From assembly GCF_003122085.1 (NCBI RefSeq), contig NZ_QEXV01000003.1, forward strand, positions 685,001 to 749,000: DNA of 64,000 nt. The letters run 5' to 3'. Both the position numbers and the translations under genes were made by a program. This document shows positions 28,155 through 36,477 of this stretch, one piece after another. Under the pieces are notes generated by a model, which did not search any database, had not been told where the DNA came from, and saw only the letters and a program-made list of their open reading frames with translations. Source of the DNA: Marinicauda salina. GTDB lineage: Bacteria; Pseudomonadota; Alphaproteobacteria; Caulobacterales; Maricaulaceae. The first letter of the stretch is position 1. The number at the start of each line of letters is the position of its first letter.

Positions 28155-29596
28155 GCTTCCTCCTTCGCGGCGCGCGGGCGCGCCGCATCATCATAGCCCG
28201 GCGCGAAGCGGGGCCAGGGCGCGATCTGCTCGAAGATGCGCGCGAGCCGCAGCACGATCTCGTCGCGATGGCGCGGCCCGGTGATCATCAGCCCGACCGG
28301 CATGCCGTCCGGGGTCAGACCGGCCGGCACGGAGATCGACGGGTGCCAGCTGAAATTGGCCAGCGGCGTCAGCGGCGCGTCCATCGTCCGGCCGGCGTCG
28401 CGGCCGTCGACGACGGTCGGCGCCGGCCCCTCCGCGGCGAAGGCGGTGGTGGCCGTGCACGGCGAGAGCAGGACGTCGACCTCGTCGAAGAATCGTCCCG
28501 CGATCGCGACGGCCTCGGCGATCCGCTTCTCGGCGAAATAGAACTCGATTTCGCCGCCCGGCCGGAACGCCTCGAAATTGCGCCGCACCTCGGCGGACAG
28601 CGCGTCGGCGCGCTCCGGCAGGAAGCCTTCGGCGCGGAGCATGCGCTCCAGCTTGACCGTGTAGACCGAGCCCACGGCGTCGAAGACGTTGGGAATCTCC
28701 AGCGCCGCCTCGACGAAGGCGAGCTTCGCCGCGGCGATGAGCTTGTCCGCGGCGGCCCGGGCGACGCGCTCGACATCGGGGTCGACCGGCGCGAAGCCGT
28801 AGCCCGTCGTCCAGGCCGCGCTCATCCCCGCCACGTCGAGGCGTTCGATCTCTTCTTCGTAGACCACGTCCGGCGCCGGCAGGCTCATCCGGTCGCGATG
28901 GTGCGGCCCGGCCATGACGTCGAGGCAGCGCGCCGTGTCGGCGACCGTCGTCGTCAGGACGCCGTAGAAGGTGTTGACCGGCTGGCCGTCGGCGGTCGGC
29001 GTGCGGCCGTGACTGCCCTTGAGCCCGACGACGCCGGTGAAGGCGGCCGGGGCGCGGATCGAGCCGCCGCCGTCGGAGCCGGTGACCAGCGGGATCATGC
29101 CCGCCGCCAGCGCCGCCGCCGAACCGCCGCTGCTGCCGCCCGGCGTCGTCTCGAGATTCCAGGGATTGCGCGTGGTTCCGAAGACCCGGTTGTCGCAATT
29201 GCCGGCGAAGCCGAATTCGGCGGTGTTGAGCTTGCCGACCGGAACGGCGCCGGCGGCCTTGAGGCGCGCGACATGGGGATGATCGCGCGTCGCCGGCGCG
29301 GCGTCCTTGAAGAACAGGCTGCCCATGGTCGTGGGCCAGCCCGCGCAGTCCTCGATATCCTTGACCGCGACGGGCGCGCCCGCCAGCGGGCCCGGATCGC
29401 CCCCGGCCGCCAGCTCGGCGTCGATCTCGCGAGCGCGGCGCCGGGCGCGCGGCTCGTCGACCAGGCAGAAGGCGTTCACCGCCCCGTCGCGCGCCGCAAT
29501 GCGGGCCAGCACCAGGTCGAGCGCCTCCTCGGCGCTCATCTCCCGGCGCCGGATCGCCTCGGCGAAGCCGATCGCGCTGAGCATCGCGTCCGTCAC
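28151..29596 (-). CDS. amidase signature family enzyme
   Basis: 481 residues. The Ser-cisSer-Lys triad is visible: Lys in PVAVKDIEDCAG, cis-Ser in PGGSSGGSAAALAAG and the nucleophile in TGSDGGGSIRAPA. The enzyme is cytoplasmic (no signal peptide) and should release ammonia or an amine from a carboxamide. A GatA role is unlikely, as no GatB or GatC is near. The start is a GTG at 29596 that overlaps the dipeptidase stop (GTGA). MLSAIGF at 29587 is the alternative. Part of the TonB-receptor operon. Confidence 0.88.
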   Translation of the reverse strand: MTDAMLSAIGFAEAIRRREMSAEEALDLVLARIAARDGAVNAFCLVDEPRARRRAREIDAELAAGGDPGPLAGAPVAVKDIEDCAGWPTTMGSLFFKDAAPATRDHPHVARLKAAGAVPVGKLNTAEFGFAGNCDNRVFGTTRNPWNLETTPGGSSGGSAAALAAGMIPLVTGSDGGGSIRAPAAFTGVVGLKGSHGRTPTADGQPVNTFYGVLTTTVADTARCLDVMAGPHHRDRMSLPAPDVVYEEEIERLDVAGMSAAWTTGYGFAPVDPDVERVARAAADKLIAAAKLAFVEAALEIPNVFDAVGSVYTVKLERMLRAEGFLPERADALSAEVRRNFEAFRPGGEIEFYFAEKRIAEAVAIAGRFFDEVDVLLSPCTATTAFAAEGPAPTVVDGRDAGRTMDAPLTPLANFSWHPSISVPAGLTPDGMPVGLMITGPRHRDEIVLRLARIFEQIAPWPRFAPGYDDAARPRAAKEEA

Positions 29597-30606
29597 GCCC
29601 ACACCTCCGCGCAGACGCGGCGGAAATTCTCGCCGAGGAAGCCCCGGACGTCGTCGTCGCGCCAGCCGGCCTTCAGCAGCCGCTCGACGATCTCGGGCAG
29701 CTGACCGGGCCGGACGTAATGGAAGCCGCGCCAGCCCGGCTCGCGGACCATCGGCCATTCGTCGGGCCGGCTCTCGGCGTATTCGTTCACCGCCTGCGCG
29801 TCGAAGACGACGTCGAAGCCGATCCCGACATGGGCCGGGCTCCCCGCGACCTGGCAGATATGGTCGATGTGGCGAAAGATCGTCTCGGTCGAGCACTCGG
29901 GATCGCCCAGATAGACGCTCGAGCCCGATATGCCGATCACGCCGCCGGTCTCCACGCAGGCGCGGATATGGGCGTCAGTGACGTTGCGGAAGCTGTCGGC
30001 GACGGCCGCGGCGTTGGAATGCGAGAAGATCGCCGGCCGGGTCGCCATCTCCAGCGCCTCCAGCGCGCTCGCCCCGCCGGTGTGGCTGAGATCGACGAGC
30101 ATGCCGACGCGCTCCATCTCGGCGACGACGCGGCGGCCGAACGCGGTCAGCCCCCGGTCGCGATCGCCCTCCGTGCAGCCGCCGGCGACGGAGTTGCCGA
30201 CATTGAAGGCGAGCAGGTTGTGGCGCACGCCGAGGGCGTAGAAGGCCTCGACGAGGTCGAGGTCGCGCTCGAGACAGCGCGTCCCCTCGAAGTGCAGCGC
30301 GACGGCGAGTTCGCCGGCCGCGCGGGCGGCGTCGATATCGGCGACGCGTTCGACGAGGCGGCACCCTTCCCGCTCCCGCACTGCGCGGCGCGCCGCGGCG
30401 ACGCGGCGGACCGCCTCGCCGGAGTCGTGATTGTCGCCGGCCACGGTGAGCGAGATGAATGAGTAGCCCGCCTCCCGGCAGACGGCGAGCTTGTCGAGAT
30501 CGTTGCCGACGGAAGGCTCGTAGGGAAACACCATGTCCCAGACGAGGCTGTCGCGGACGAGCGCGGCGGCGGCGTCCGACCGGCTGGTCGTTTCCTGCAA
30601 GGTCAT
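29593..30606 (-). CDS. M19 family membrane-dipeptidase-like zinc dipeptidase
   Basis: 337 residues, cytoplasmic. Family marks include VWDMVFPYEPSVGND (in place of the usual HxD-type first ligand), ALHFEGT with the bridging glutamate, VDLSHTG and AIFSHSNA for the second metal. Renal-dipeptidase-type enzymes split dipeptides, including D-amino-acid and dehydro-dipeptides. The first HxD ligand is not obvious here, since VWDMVFPYE replaces DGHND. This is a notable deviation shared by some members of the family. ATGA overlap with the upstream ammonia-lyase. Confidence 0.85.
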   Translation of the reverse strand: MTLQETTSRSDAAAALVRDSLVWDMVFPYEPSVGNDLDKLAVCREAGYSFISLTVAGDNHDSGEAVRRVAAARRAVREREGCRLVERVADIDAARAAGELAVALHFEGTRCLERDLDLVEAFYALGVRHNLLAFNVGNSVAGGCTEGDRDRGLTAFGRRVVAEMERVGMLVDLSHTGGASALEALEMATRPAIFSHSNAAAVADSFRNVTDAHIRACVETGGVIGISGSSVYLGDPECSTETIFRHIDHICQVAGSPAHVGIGFDVVFDAQAVNEYAESRPDEWPMVREPGWRGFHYVRPGQLPEIVERLLKAGWRDDDVRGFLGENFRRVCAEVWA

Positions 30607-31808
30607 GCGGATGCTCCCTCGATGCGCCGCGAACGCACGGCCTCCGGCGTCCGTCCGACGATGTCGCGATAGCTGTCGGGGTCCTGGGCGGCCTCGGTGA
30701 CGTAGACGAGGACCCGGCTGTCGGCTCCGAGCTCGAGCGCAGCGCGCGCGCCATCGTCGGCGAGCGCCTCCGTCAGCCCGGCGAGCCCCGCCGCGCCCGC
30801 CTCGCCGGCGACGATCGCGGGATCGCCCGGCTCGGGTTCGGCGAGCCGGCGCATGGCGTCGCGGGCGGCGGCGTCGGAAACCGTGATCGCGCCATGCGCG
30901 CCGGCGCGGAGGATCTCCCAGGCCGTGATCGACAGCTCGTCGGCGGCCAGCCCCAGCATGATCGAAGCCGCGCCCTTGCCGCTGGCGCCGCGTTCGCCCG
31001 CGGCGAGGCTCAGGCGGAGGCTGTCGGCCTGGTCGGATTCGACGGCCACGGTCGTCGGGCGCGTCGTCCCGTAGCGGATCCAGTGCTGGGCGCAGGCGGC
31101 CGCGGCGAAGCCGCCGACCCCGCACTGCAGGAAGACGTGGCTCGGCGGCGTCTCGCCGAACTGGCGCTCGGCCTCGGCGGCGACGGCCATGTAGCCGTGC
31201 ATGACGTCCGACGGGATGTCGACATAGCCGGGACAGGCGGTGTCGGAGATGACGGTCCAGCCTTCGGCCGCCGCGACCTCCCCGGCGTGGCGGACGGTCG
31301 CGTCATAGCCGAACGCGGTCTGGACGACCCGGGCGCCGAGCGCCTCGATGCGCGCTATGCGCGCCTGCGTGACGCCGGCGTGGACGAAGACGACGCAGCC
31401 GCAGCCGAGCCGCCGCGCGCCGAAAGCGACGCCCAGACCGTGATTGCCGGCGCTGGCGCAGCACACCGCGGGCGCGTCGCGCGCCGCAGGGTCGCCGCCC
31501 TCATCGAGCCGACGGCGCGCGGCGTCCTCGCCGAGCGTGCGCGCGAGATGGCGATAGACCGCATAGGCCCCGCCGACGGCCTTGAAGGCGCCGAGGCCGA
31601 AGCGGGCGCCCTCGTCCTTCACCGCCAGCCGGGCGATCCCGAGCCGGGCGGCGAGACCCGGCAGCTCGACGAGCGGCGTCTCGGCGTGATCGGCGAAGCC
31701 GCCTAGGACGGCCTCCGCCTCCTCCCGCCCCGCTGCGGACAGGATGGACGCGAGGCCGGACGGATAGTCCGCACCCCGCGCCGCATGCCTGTTGAGCTGA
31801 AACGCCAT
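30603..31808 (-). CDS. dpaL: 2,3-diaminopropionate ammonia-lyase (PLP, fold type II)
   Basis: 401 residues. The PLP lysine is in RFGLGAFKAVGGAYAV (K76), a pattern characteristic of diaminopropionate ammonia-lyase (EC 4.3.1.15). CCASAGNHGLGVAFGAR binds the substrate carboxylate and CGVGGFAAA the PLP phosphate. The enzyme turns D- or L-2,3-diaminopropionate into pyruvate and two ammonia. It is the second gene of the operon, 13 bp after the TonB receptor, ahead of a dipeptidase and an amidase. That order suggests that peptide uptake and cleavage release diaminopropionate or a related beta-substituted alanine. Confidence 0.87.
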   Translation of the reverse strand: MAFQLNRHAARGADYPSGLASILSAAGREEAEAVLGGFADHAETPLVELPGLAARLGIARLAVKDEGARFGLGAFKAVGGAYAVYRHLARTLGEDAARRRLDEGGDPAARDAPAVCCASAGNHGLGVAFGARRLGCGCVVFVHAGVTQARIARIEALGARVVQTAFGYDATVRHAGEVAAAEGWTVISDTACPGYVDIPSDVMHGYMAVAAEAERQFGETPPSHVFLQCGVGGFAAAACAQHWIRYGTTRPTTVAVESDQADSLRLSLAAGERGASGKGAASIMLGLAADELSITAWEILRAGAHGAITVSDAAARDAMRRLAEPEPGDPAIVAGEAGAAGLAGLTEALADDGARAALELGADSRVLVYVTEAAQDPDSYRDIVGRTPEAVRSRRIEGASA

Positions 31809-31821
31809 GCCCGCACGGACC

Positions 31822-34080
31822 TCAGAAGCTGACCTTGAGATCGACGCCCCAGGTGCGCGGCGCGTTGAAGCCGTAGAGCGTGGCTCCGGCGAACAGCGGA
31901 TTGACGAGGGTCTGCGCGTTGAAATCGACGATCAGCTCCTCGTCGGTGAGGTTGCGGCCCCAGAGCCCCAGCTCGAAGCGCTCGTCGGGATCGGTGTAGG
32001 CGAGGCGGGCGTGCAGCAGGCTCGCGGCGTCCTGCTCGCCCTCCGGCGCGTTCTCCGGACCGGCGAAATAGGACGTCTGGTGGACCCACTCGCCCTGGAC
32101 GGCGATGCGCCCGGCCGGGCCGGAATAGAGCTCGTAGCGGCCGCGCAGCGACGCGTTGAAGTCCGGCGCGAAGGGCAGCGCGTTGCCCGAATAGTCGGCG
32201 GTCGCCGACGGGTCGAAATCGGTGAATTCGGCGTGCAGCAGGCCGAGCGCGGCGTTCAATTCGAGCCGGTCGGCGGGCCGCCAGGCCGCCTCGAGCTCCA
32301 CGCCGTAGCTTTCGGCTTCGGCGGCGTTGGCGGTCTGGTTCAGGAGCTGGCCGCCCGAGGTGATGATCTGGGTGTCGACCTGCAGGTCGGTGTAATCGAG
32401 ATAGAAGCCGGTGACGTTCAGGCTGCCCCGGCCGCCGGCGAGCGTCGCGCGCAGCCCGACCTCGTAATTGGTCACCGACTCCGGATCGAAAAAGGCGTCC
32501 AGCGCGTCGGGCGCCTGCGGGAAGGAGCGATTGAATCCGCCGCTCTTGTAGCCCTCCGAGACCGTCGCATAGACCATCACGTCGTCATTGACGTCATACT
32601 CGAGGCCGAGCTTGCCGGTGAAGACGGTGTCTTCGAACGTGTCCAGATCGGTGAAGGGACCGAAGGGGATGTCGAGCAGGATGGCGTCGTCGCCGTCGAG
32701 GAACTGCGCGCCGGTCGAGAACGCGAACTCCTTGGTTTCGTCGGTGACGCGCCAGCCCGCGATCAGCGTGAGCGCGTCCGAGAGATAGACATTGGCCTCG
32801 CCGAAGAAGGCGACGGACTCCGTCGACGCGGCGACGCGGTCGCGTTCGCGCAGGGCGCGGGCGCCGAACGGCAGGGCGAGGCCGAACGTGTCGACCACGT
32901 ACTCGCCCACGCGGATATAGCTCTCGGCGTCCTGATCCTCGCGGAAATAGTAGAGCCCCGCGGTGACGTCGACGCGATCCATGAGCAGCGGCGTCGTCAC
33001 GCGCAGCTCCTGGCTGAAACGCTCGATATTGTCCGGATCGCCCTCGCTGCCGAAATGGAACTCGGCGAGGTCGAAGGCCGAGCCCTCGTCGTCGGTGACG
33101 CCGTAGCTGTCGGTCGACTGCCAGCCGGTCACCGAGGCGAACTCGAACCCGCCGACGCTCCAGTCGACGAGCGCGGTAGCCGAGTAGAGCTCCGCGTTTT
33201 CTCGCGGCGTGACGTTGGTTTGCGCGGTCCGCGATCCGTAGACGTTTCCGATCGACAGCTCCGGCGCGGCGGTCTGGCCCGGAAGCGCGTACCAGGTCGG
33301 GGCCTTGTCGATGCTGTCGGACGACAGGTACTGGCCGATCAGGCGCACCGAGACGTCCGGCCCGGGCCGCCATTCGAGCTGGCCGCGCACGGCCTGCTGG
33401 TCCTCGGTCCCCAGCGTCCCGCCGGCGAGATTGTCCGTGTAGCCGTCGCGCTCGTAGTGCACGCCCGCGAGCCGGAACAAGAGCGCGTCCTCGACGATCG
33501 GCCCGGAAACGGCGCCGCGCAGGGCGCGCAGATTGTAGTTTCCGACTTCGGCGCGGGCGTAGCCCTCGAAGTGCTCGGTCGGCGCCCGCGAGGTGTAGAT
33601 GACCGCGCCGGCCGCGGTGTTGCGCCCCCACAGCGTGCCCTGCGGACCGCGCAGGACCTCGATGCGTTCGAGATCGAAGACGGTGTAGTCGAGAAACCCG
33701 CGCGGGCCGACATAGACGCCGTCGAGATAGGCGCCGGCGGCGGGTTCGGCGGTCGCGAGCTGACGCGACTGGCTGGTCACGCCGCGGATCGTGATCGCGC
33801 TGCCCGCGCCGTTGAGCCCGTCAGGGGCGGACACGTTCGGAACCGAGTCGGCGAAGCCGGAGAACTCCTGGATGTTGTTCTGCTCGAGATAGGCCTCGCC
33901 GAACACCGAGACAGAGACGGGCGCGTCCTGCAGCGTGGTCTCCCGCTTGGTCGCGGTCACCACGATCACCTCGCCGGCCGACGCGGCGGCCTCGTCCTGG
34001 GCGCCCGCCGGCGCGCCGGACGTCGCGGCCGCTGCGATGGCGAGCGGTAGGCTGCGAAGCATGAATTTCCTGGCCGACAT
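31822..34080 (-). CDS. TonB-dependent outer membrane receptor
   Basis: 752 residues. A signal peptide (ending about residue 27, GAPAGAQ) precedes the TonB box region EVIVVTATKRE, the plug domain (SVFGEAYLEQNNIQEFSGFA, then GPQGTLWGRNTAAGAVIY) and a barrel ending in F (KVSF). It has the look of the large alphaproteobacterial FecA/CirA-like group that imports diverse compounds rather than only siderophores. First gene of the operon down to 24869 and divergent from a TetR regulator, with a candidate operator at 34150-34173. A peptide substrate is inferred from the neighbours. Confidence 0.92.
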   Translation of the reverse strand: MSARKFMLRSLPLAIAAAATSGAPAGAQDEAAASAGEVIVVTATKRETTLQDAPVSVSVFGEAYLEQNNIQEFSGFADSVPNVSAPDGLNGAGSAITIRGVTSQSRQLATAEPAAGAYLDGVYVGPRGFLDYTVFDLERIEVLRGPQGTLWGRNTAAGAVIYTSRAPTEHFEGYARAEVGNYNLRALRGAVSGPIVEDALLFRLAGVHYERDGYTDNLAGGTLGTEDQQAVRGQLEWRPGPDVSVRLIGQYLSSDSIDKAPTWYALPGQTAAPELSIGNVYGSRTAQTNVTPRENAELYSATALVDWSVGGFEFASVTGWQSTDSYGVTDDEGSAFDLAEFHFGSEGDPDNIERFSQELRVTTPLLMDRVDVTAGLYYFREDQDAESYIRVGEYVVDTFGLALPFGARALRERDRVAASTESVAFFGEANVYLSDALTLIAGWRVTDETKEFAFSTGAQFLDGDDAILLDIPFGPFTDLDTFEDTVFTGKLGLEYDVNDDVMVYATVSEGYKSGGFNRSFPQAPDALDAFFDPESVTNYEVGLRATLAGGRGSLNVTGFYLDYTDLQVDTQIITSGGQLLNQTANAAEAESYGVELEAAWRPADRLELNAALGLLHAEFTDFDPSATADYSGNALPFAPDFNASLRGRYELYSGPAGRIAVQGEWVHQTSYFAGPENAPEGEQDAASLLHARLAYTDPDERFELGLWGRNLTDEELIVDFNAQTLVNPLFAGATLYGFNAPRTWGVDLKVSF

Positions 34081-34149
34081 CGTGTTCCTCCCCGATCGAG
34101 CCGCTTCGGCGGCCTTCTGACCTATCCCGGACGCTAAAGAGGGTTATTC

Positions 34150-34173
34150 ATCTTTTCAAGCGCTTTTTGAATT
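34150..34173. promoter_or_regulatory. candidate TetR operator, copy 1 (receptor/regulator divergent promoter)
   Basis: The element reads ATCTTTTCAA-G-CGCT-T-TTTGA-ATT. It contains the inverted repeat TTCAA-N7-TTGAA (34155-34171). A second copy, 21 of 24 identical and in the same orientation to its gene, lies at 37854-37877 before the MFS transporter. It lies about 70 bp before the receptor start and about 87 bp before the TetR start, so binding could repress both directions. Confidence 0.6.
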
Positions 34174-34249
34174 CATAATTCTCATGCGGGACGTCGCCCG
34201 CGGAAAATCGCTTGCTCGCGCCCCCCGATGCGCGCGATAAGGAATCCTC

Positions 34250-34279
34250 ATGCTTGGCCATGCAAAAGCACATGAATGA
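34250..34279 (+). CDS. possible leader peptide (uORF) overlapping the TetR start
   Basis: A nine-codon frame, MLGHAKAHE then TGA. AAGGA (34239-34243) stands six bases before its ATG, a better ribosome-binding site than either TetR start candidate has. Its last codons overlap the ATG at 34272, the second possible TetR start. It could couple or limit TetR translation. It may also be chance, since short frames are common. Confidence 0.25.
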   Translation: MLGHAKAHE

Positions 34280-34964
34280 CATAGGCGCCCAGCGATCGAA
34301 GAAGCGCCCCCGCCGCGAATCCAATCGGGCGGGCGCCTCCACGCGCGAGCGATTGCTTAAAACGGCGGTTGAAATGTTCGCGCGGCACGGCTTCGCCGAG
34401 ACCTCGCTGCGCGAGATCACCGAGAGCGCCGACGCCAACATCGCAGCGATCAACTACCACTTCGGATCGAAGGAAGGCCTCTACGAGGCCGTGCTCGACC
34501 GCATTTTCCGGCCGGTCCTGGAAGAACGCCTGGCCCGGCTCGAACGCCTCGAGACCGAGGCGATGGAGAATGGCGGGGAATGGGACGTCGACGCACTGCT
34601 CCGGTCCTGGATCGAGCCGATGCTGGACCGCTACTTCGCCGGCGGCGCGGAGGGCGCCCAGATCCTCGACCTGGAGGCGCAGATCTCCGGGGCCCTTCAG
34701 GAGGGCCGCATGACCGAGTGGCCCCGGCCCTATATCGAGTACACGCGGCGCTTCCGGCTCACCATGACGCGCGCGGTGCGTCATCTCCGCGCCGAGGACG
34801 TGGCCTGGCGGGTGGAGGTGCTGTGCGCCTCGGCGCTGCCGCTGCTCACGGGCGGCGCGGCGCTGGAGGATAATACGGGCGGGCTGTGCAGCGCGGCCGA
34901 CCGGGAGCGTTTTCTCTCCGGGTGGATGTCGGTCGCCCGGGCGCTGCTGCTGCCGCCGTCCTAG
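34260..34964 (+). CDS. TetR/AcrR family regulator (CecR-like)
   Basis: 234 residues from the ATG at 34260 (an alternative is 34272). The TetR helix-turn-helix is at residues about 30-75 (STRERLLKTAVEMFARHG, then IAAINYHFGSKEGLYEAVL). The C-terminal ligand domain resembles the CecR type. The basic N-terminal tail (RSKKRPRRESNR) may add minor-groove contacts. Divergent from the TonB receptor with a shared candidate operator. It is the obvious regulator of both the receptor operon and the MFS/aminopeptidase operon. Its stop shares CTAG (34961-34964) with the aminopeptidase gene. Confidence 0.88.
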   Translation: MQKHMNDIGAQRSKKRPRRESNRAGASTRERLLKTAVEMFARHGFAETSLREITESADANIAAINYHFGSKEGLYEAVLDRIFRPVLEERLARLERLETEAMENGGEWDVDALLRSWIEPMLDRYFAGGAEGAQILDLEAQISGALQEGRMTEWPRPYIEYTRRFRLTMTRAVRHLRAEDVAWRVEVLCASALPLLTGGAALEDNTGGLCSAADRERFLSGWMSVARALLLPPS

Positions 34965-36469
34965 GCGGGCGCGCCCGGCCCGGTCAGGTATTCGAAGAAC
35001 AGCCGCACGCCGTAGCCGGTCGCGCCCTTCGGGCAGGTCGGCCGGTCGGCGATCGCGGAGTCGAGCCGGCACATCTCGATATGGGCGTAGGGCGCGCCAT
35101 CGACATAGCGCCGGAGCAAGCGATGGACATAGGCGCTGTCGGCGCCGTGGACGAAGAAGTCGGGGCACTGGGTGAAATCGGCGATCGCGCTGTCCTCGAG
35201 CGTGTCGTCCATTTCCTCGTAGGACGGCAGCGGCCACAGCGGCTCGCCGGCGGCCGCGCCGGCCGCGACGAGCCGCGCCTCGAGATCGCCGTCCTCGCTG
35301 TAGACCGGCGCGTGCCTGAGCCCCAGTCCGAACAGGCCCGATCCGCCCAGCGTGCCGATGGAGAATATCTCCTTCGGGTCGAGCTCGCCACGCACCCACC
35401 ACAGCGCGTCGAGCAGCGCCAGGCGGCCCTCGGCGTCGGTGTTGGTGATCTCGATCGTCGGTCCGGCGGCGGTGCGGATGACGTCGCCGGGCCGGTAGGC
35501 CGCGCCGCCAAGCGCGTTGTCGGCGATGGCGGCGACGCCGACGAGATCGGTCTCGAGGCCTGCGCCGGCCGCCGCCGCCATCAGCCCGCACACCGCCGCC
35601 GCGCCGGCCATGTCGGTCTTCATCGTCTTCATCTGCTCGACCGGCTTCAGGCACAGCCCGCCGGTGTCGTAGGTGATCCCCTTGCCCACCACCGCGAGAT
35701 CGGGACGCGCCTGGGTCCGGCCCCGCCAGCGCATGACCAGCAGGCGCGGCCTGTGCGGACTGGCGCGCCCGACGGCGAGGATGGCGTCGAGACCGCGATC
35801 GGCGAGCGCGTCGGCGTCGATCGTCGTCATCTCGACTCCCAGCGCGTCGAGCAGGCCGAGATGATCGGCGAAGGTGTCGGGATTGAGCGCGTTGGCCGGT
35901 TCGTTGGTGAGATCGCGGGCGAGCGCGGTCGCCTCGCAGAGCGCCTCCAGGCGCGGGAAAGCCGCGGCCGCCTCCCCGGCGGCTTCGGTGAGAACGTTGA
36001 CCGTCTCGACGCGCGCCGGCCCGCCCGGCTTGGCGCCCGTCCGCCACCTGTCGAAGCGATAGCTCCGCAGCCGCGCGCCCAGCCCGACATGAGCCGCCCA
36101 GCCGGCCTCGGGCGGCTCGGCGCCGTCCGGTCGCGGCGCATGGACGTCGACGGCGGATTCGCCCGCCGCTGCGGCGGCCGCCGCGCACAGCCCGCCGGTC
36201 ATCTCCGCGCGCAGCACGGGCGCTTCCGTCTCCAGGCCGCGCACGCCCGCCGCGATCACGCGCCGCCAGGGGCCGCCCTCGGGCAGCACGACGGAGACAT
36301 GCTCGCCCTTGCGCGCGTCGAAGCGGCCGCACTCGGCCTCCACGGCGAGCGCCCGCGCCAGCGGCCCGCGCACGGCGTCCGGCAGATGCTCCGGCGCGTC
36401 GGGCGCCTCGAGGGCGACGACGAGCGCGCGGCCGGCCGGCTCGGAGAAACGGGAGAAGGACGCCGTCAT
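34961..36469 (-). CDS. M17 leucyl aminopeptidase family protein
   Basis: 502 residues. The M17 metal and catalytic motifs are in the C-terminal half: VGKGITYDTGGLCLKP (Lys and Asp), MKTDMAGAAAV and the signature NTDAEGRLALLDAL. The enzyme removes N-terminal residues from peptides with two metal ions and is usually a cytoplasmic hexamer. It starts 8 bp after the MFS transporter stop, so it is cotranscribed with the transporter and probably digests its cargo. Convergent with TetR at a shared CTAG. Confidence 0.9.
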   Translation of the reverse strand: MTASFSRFSEPAGRALVVALEAPDAPEHLPDAVRGPLARALAVEAECGRFDARKGEHVSVVLPEGGPWRRVIAAGVRGLETEAPVLRAEMTGGLCAAAAAAAGESAVDVHAPRPDGAEPPEAGWAAHVGLGARLRSYRFDRWRTGAKPGGPARVETVNVLTEAAGEAAAAFPRLEALCEATALARDLTNEPANALNPDTFADHLGLLDALGVEMTTIDADALADRGLDAILAVGRASPHRPRLLVMRWRGRTQARPDLAVVGKGITYDTGGLCLKPVEQMKTMKTDMAGAAAVCGLMAAAAGAGLETDLVGVAAIADNALGGAAYRPGDVIRTAAGPTIEITNTDAEGRLALLDALWWVRGELDPKEIFSIGTLGGSGLFGLGLRHAPVYSEDGDLEARLVAAGAAAGEPLWPLPSYEEMDDTLEDSAIADFTQCPDFFVHGADSAYVHRLLRRYVDGAPYAHIEMCRLDSAIADRPTCPKGATGYGVRLFFEYLTGPGAPA

Positions 36470-36477
36470 GAGGAACC

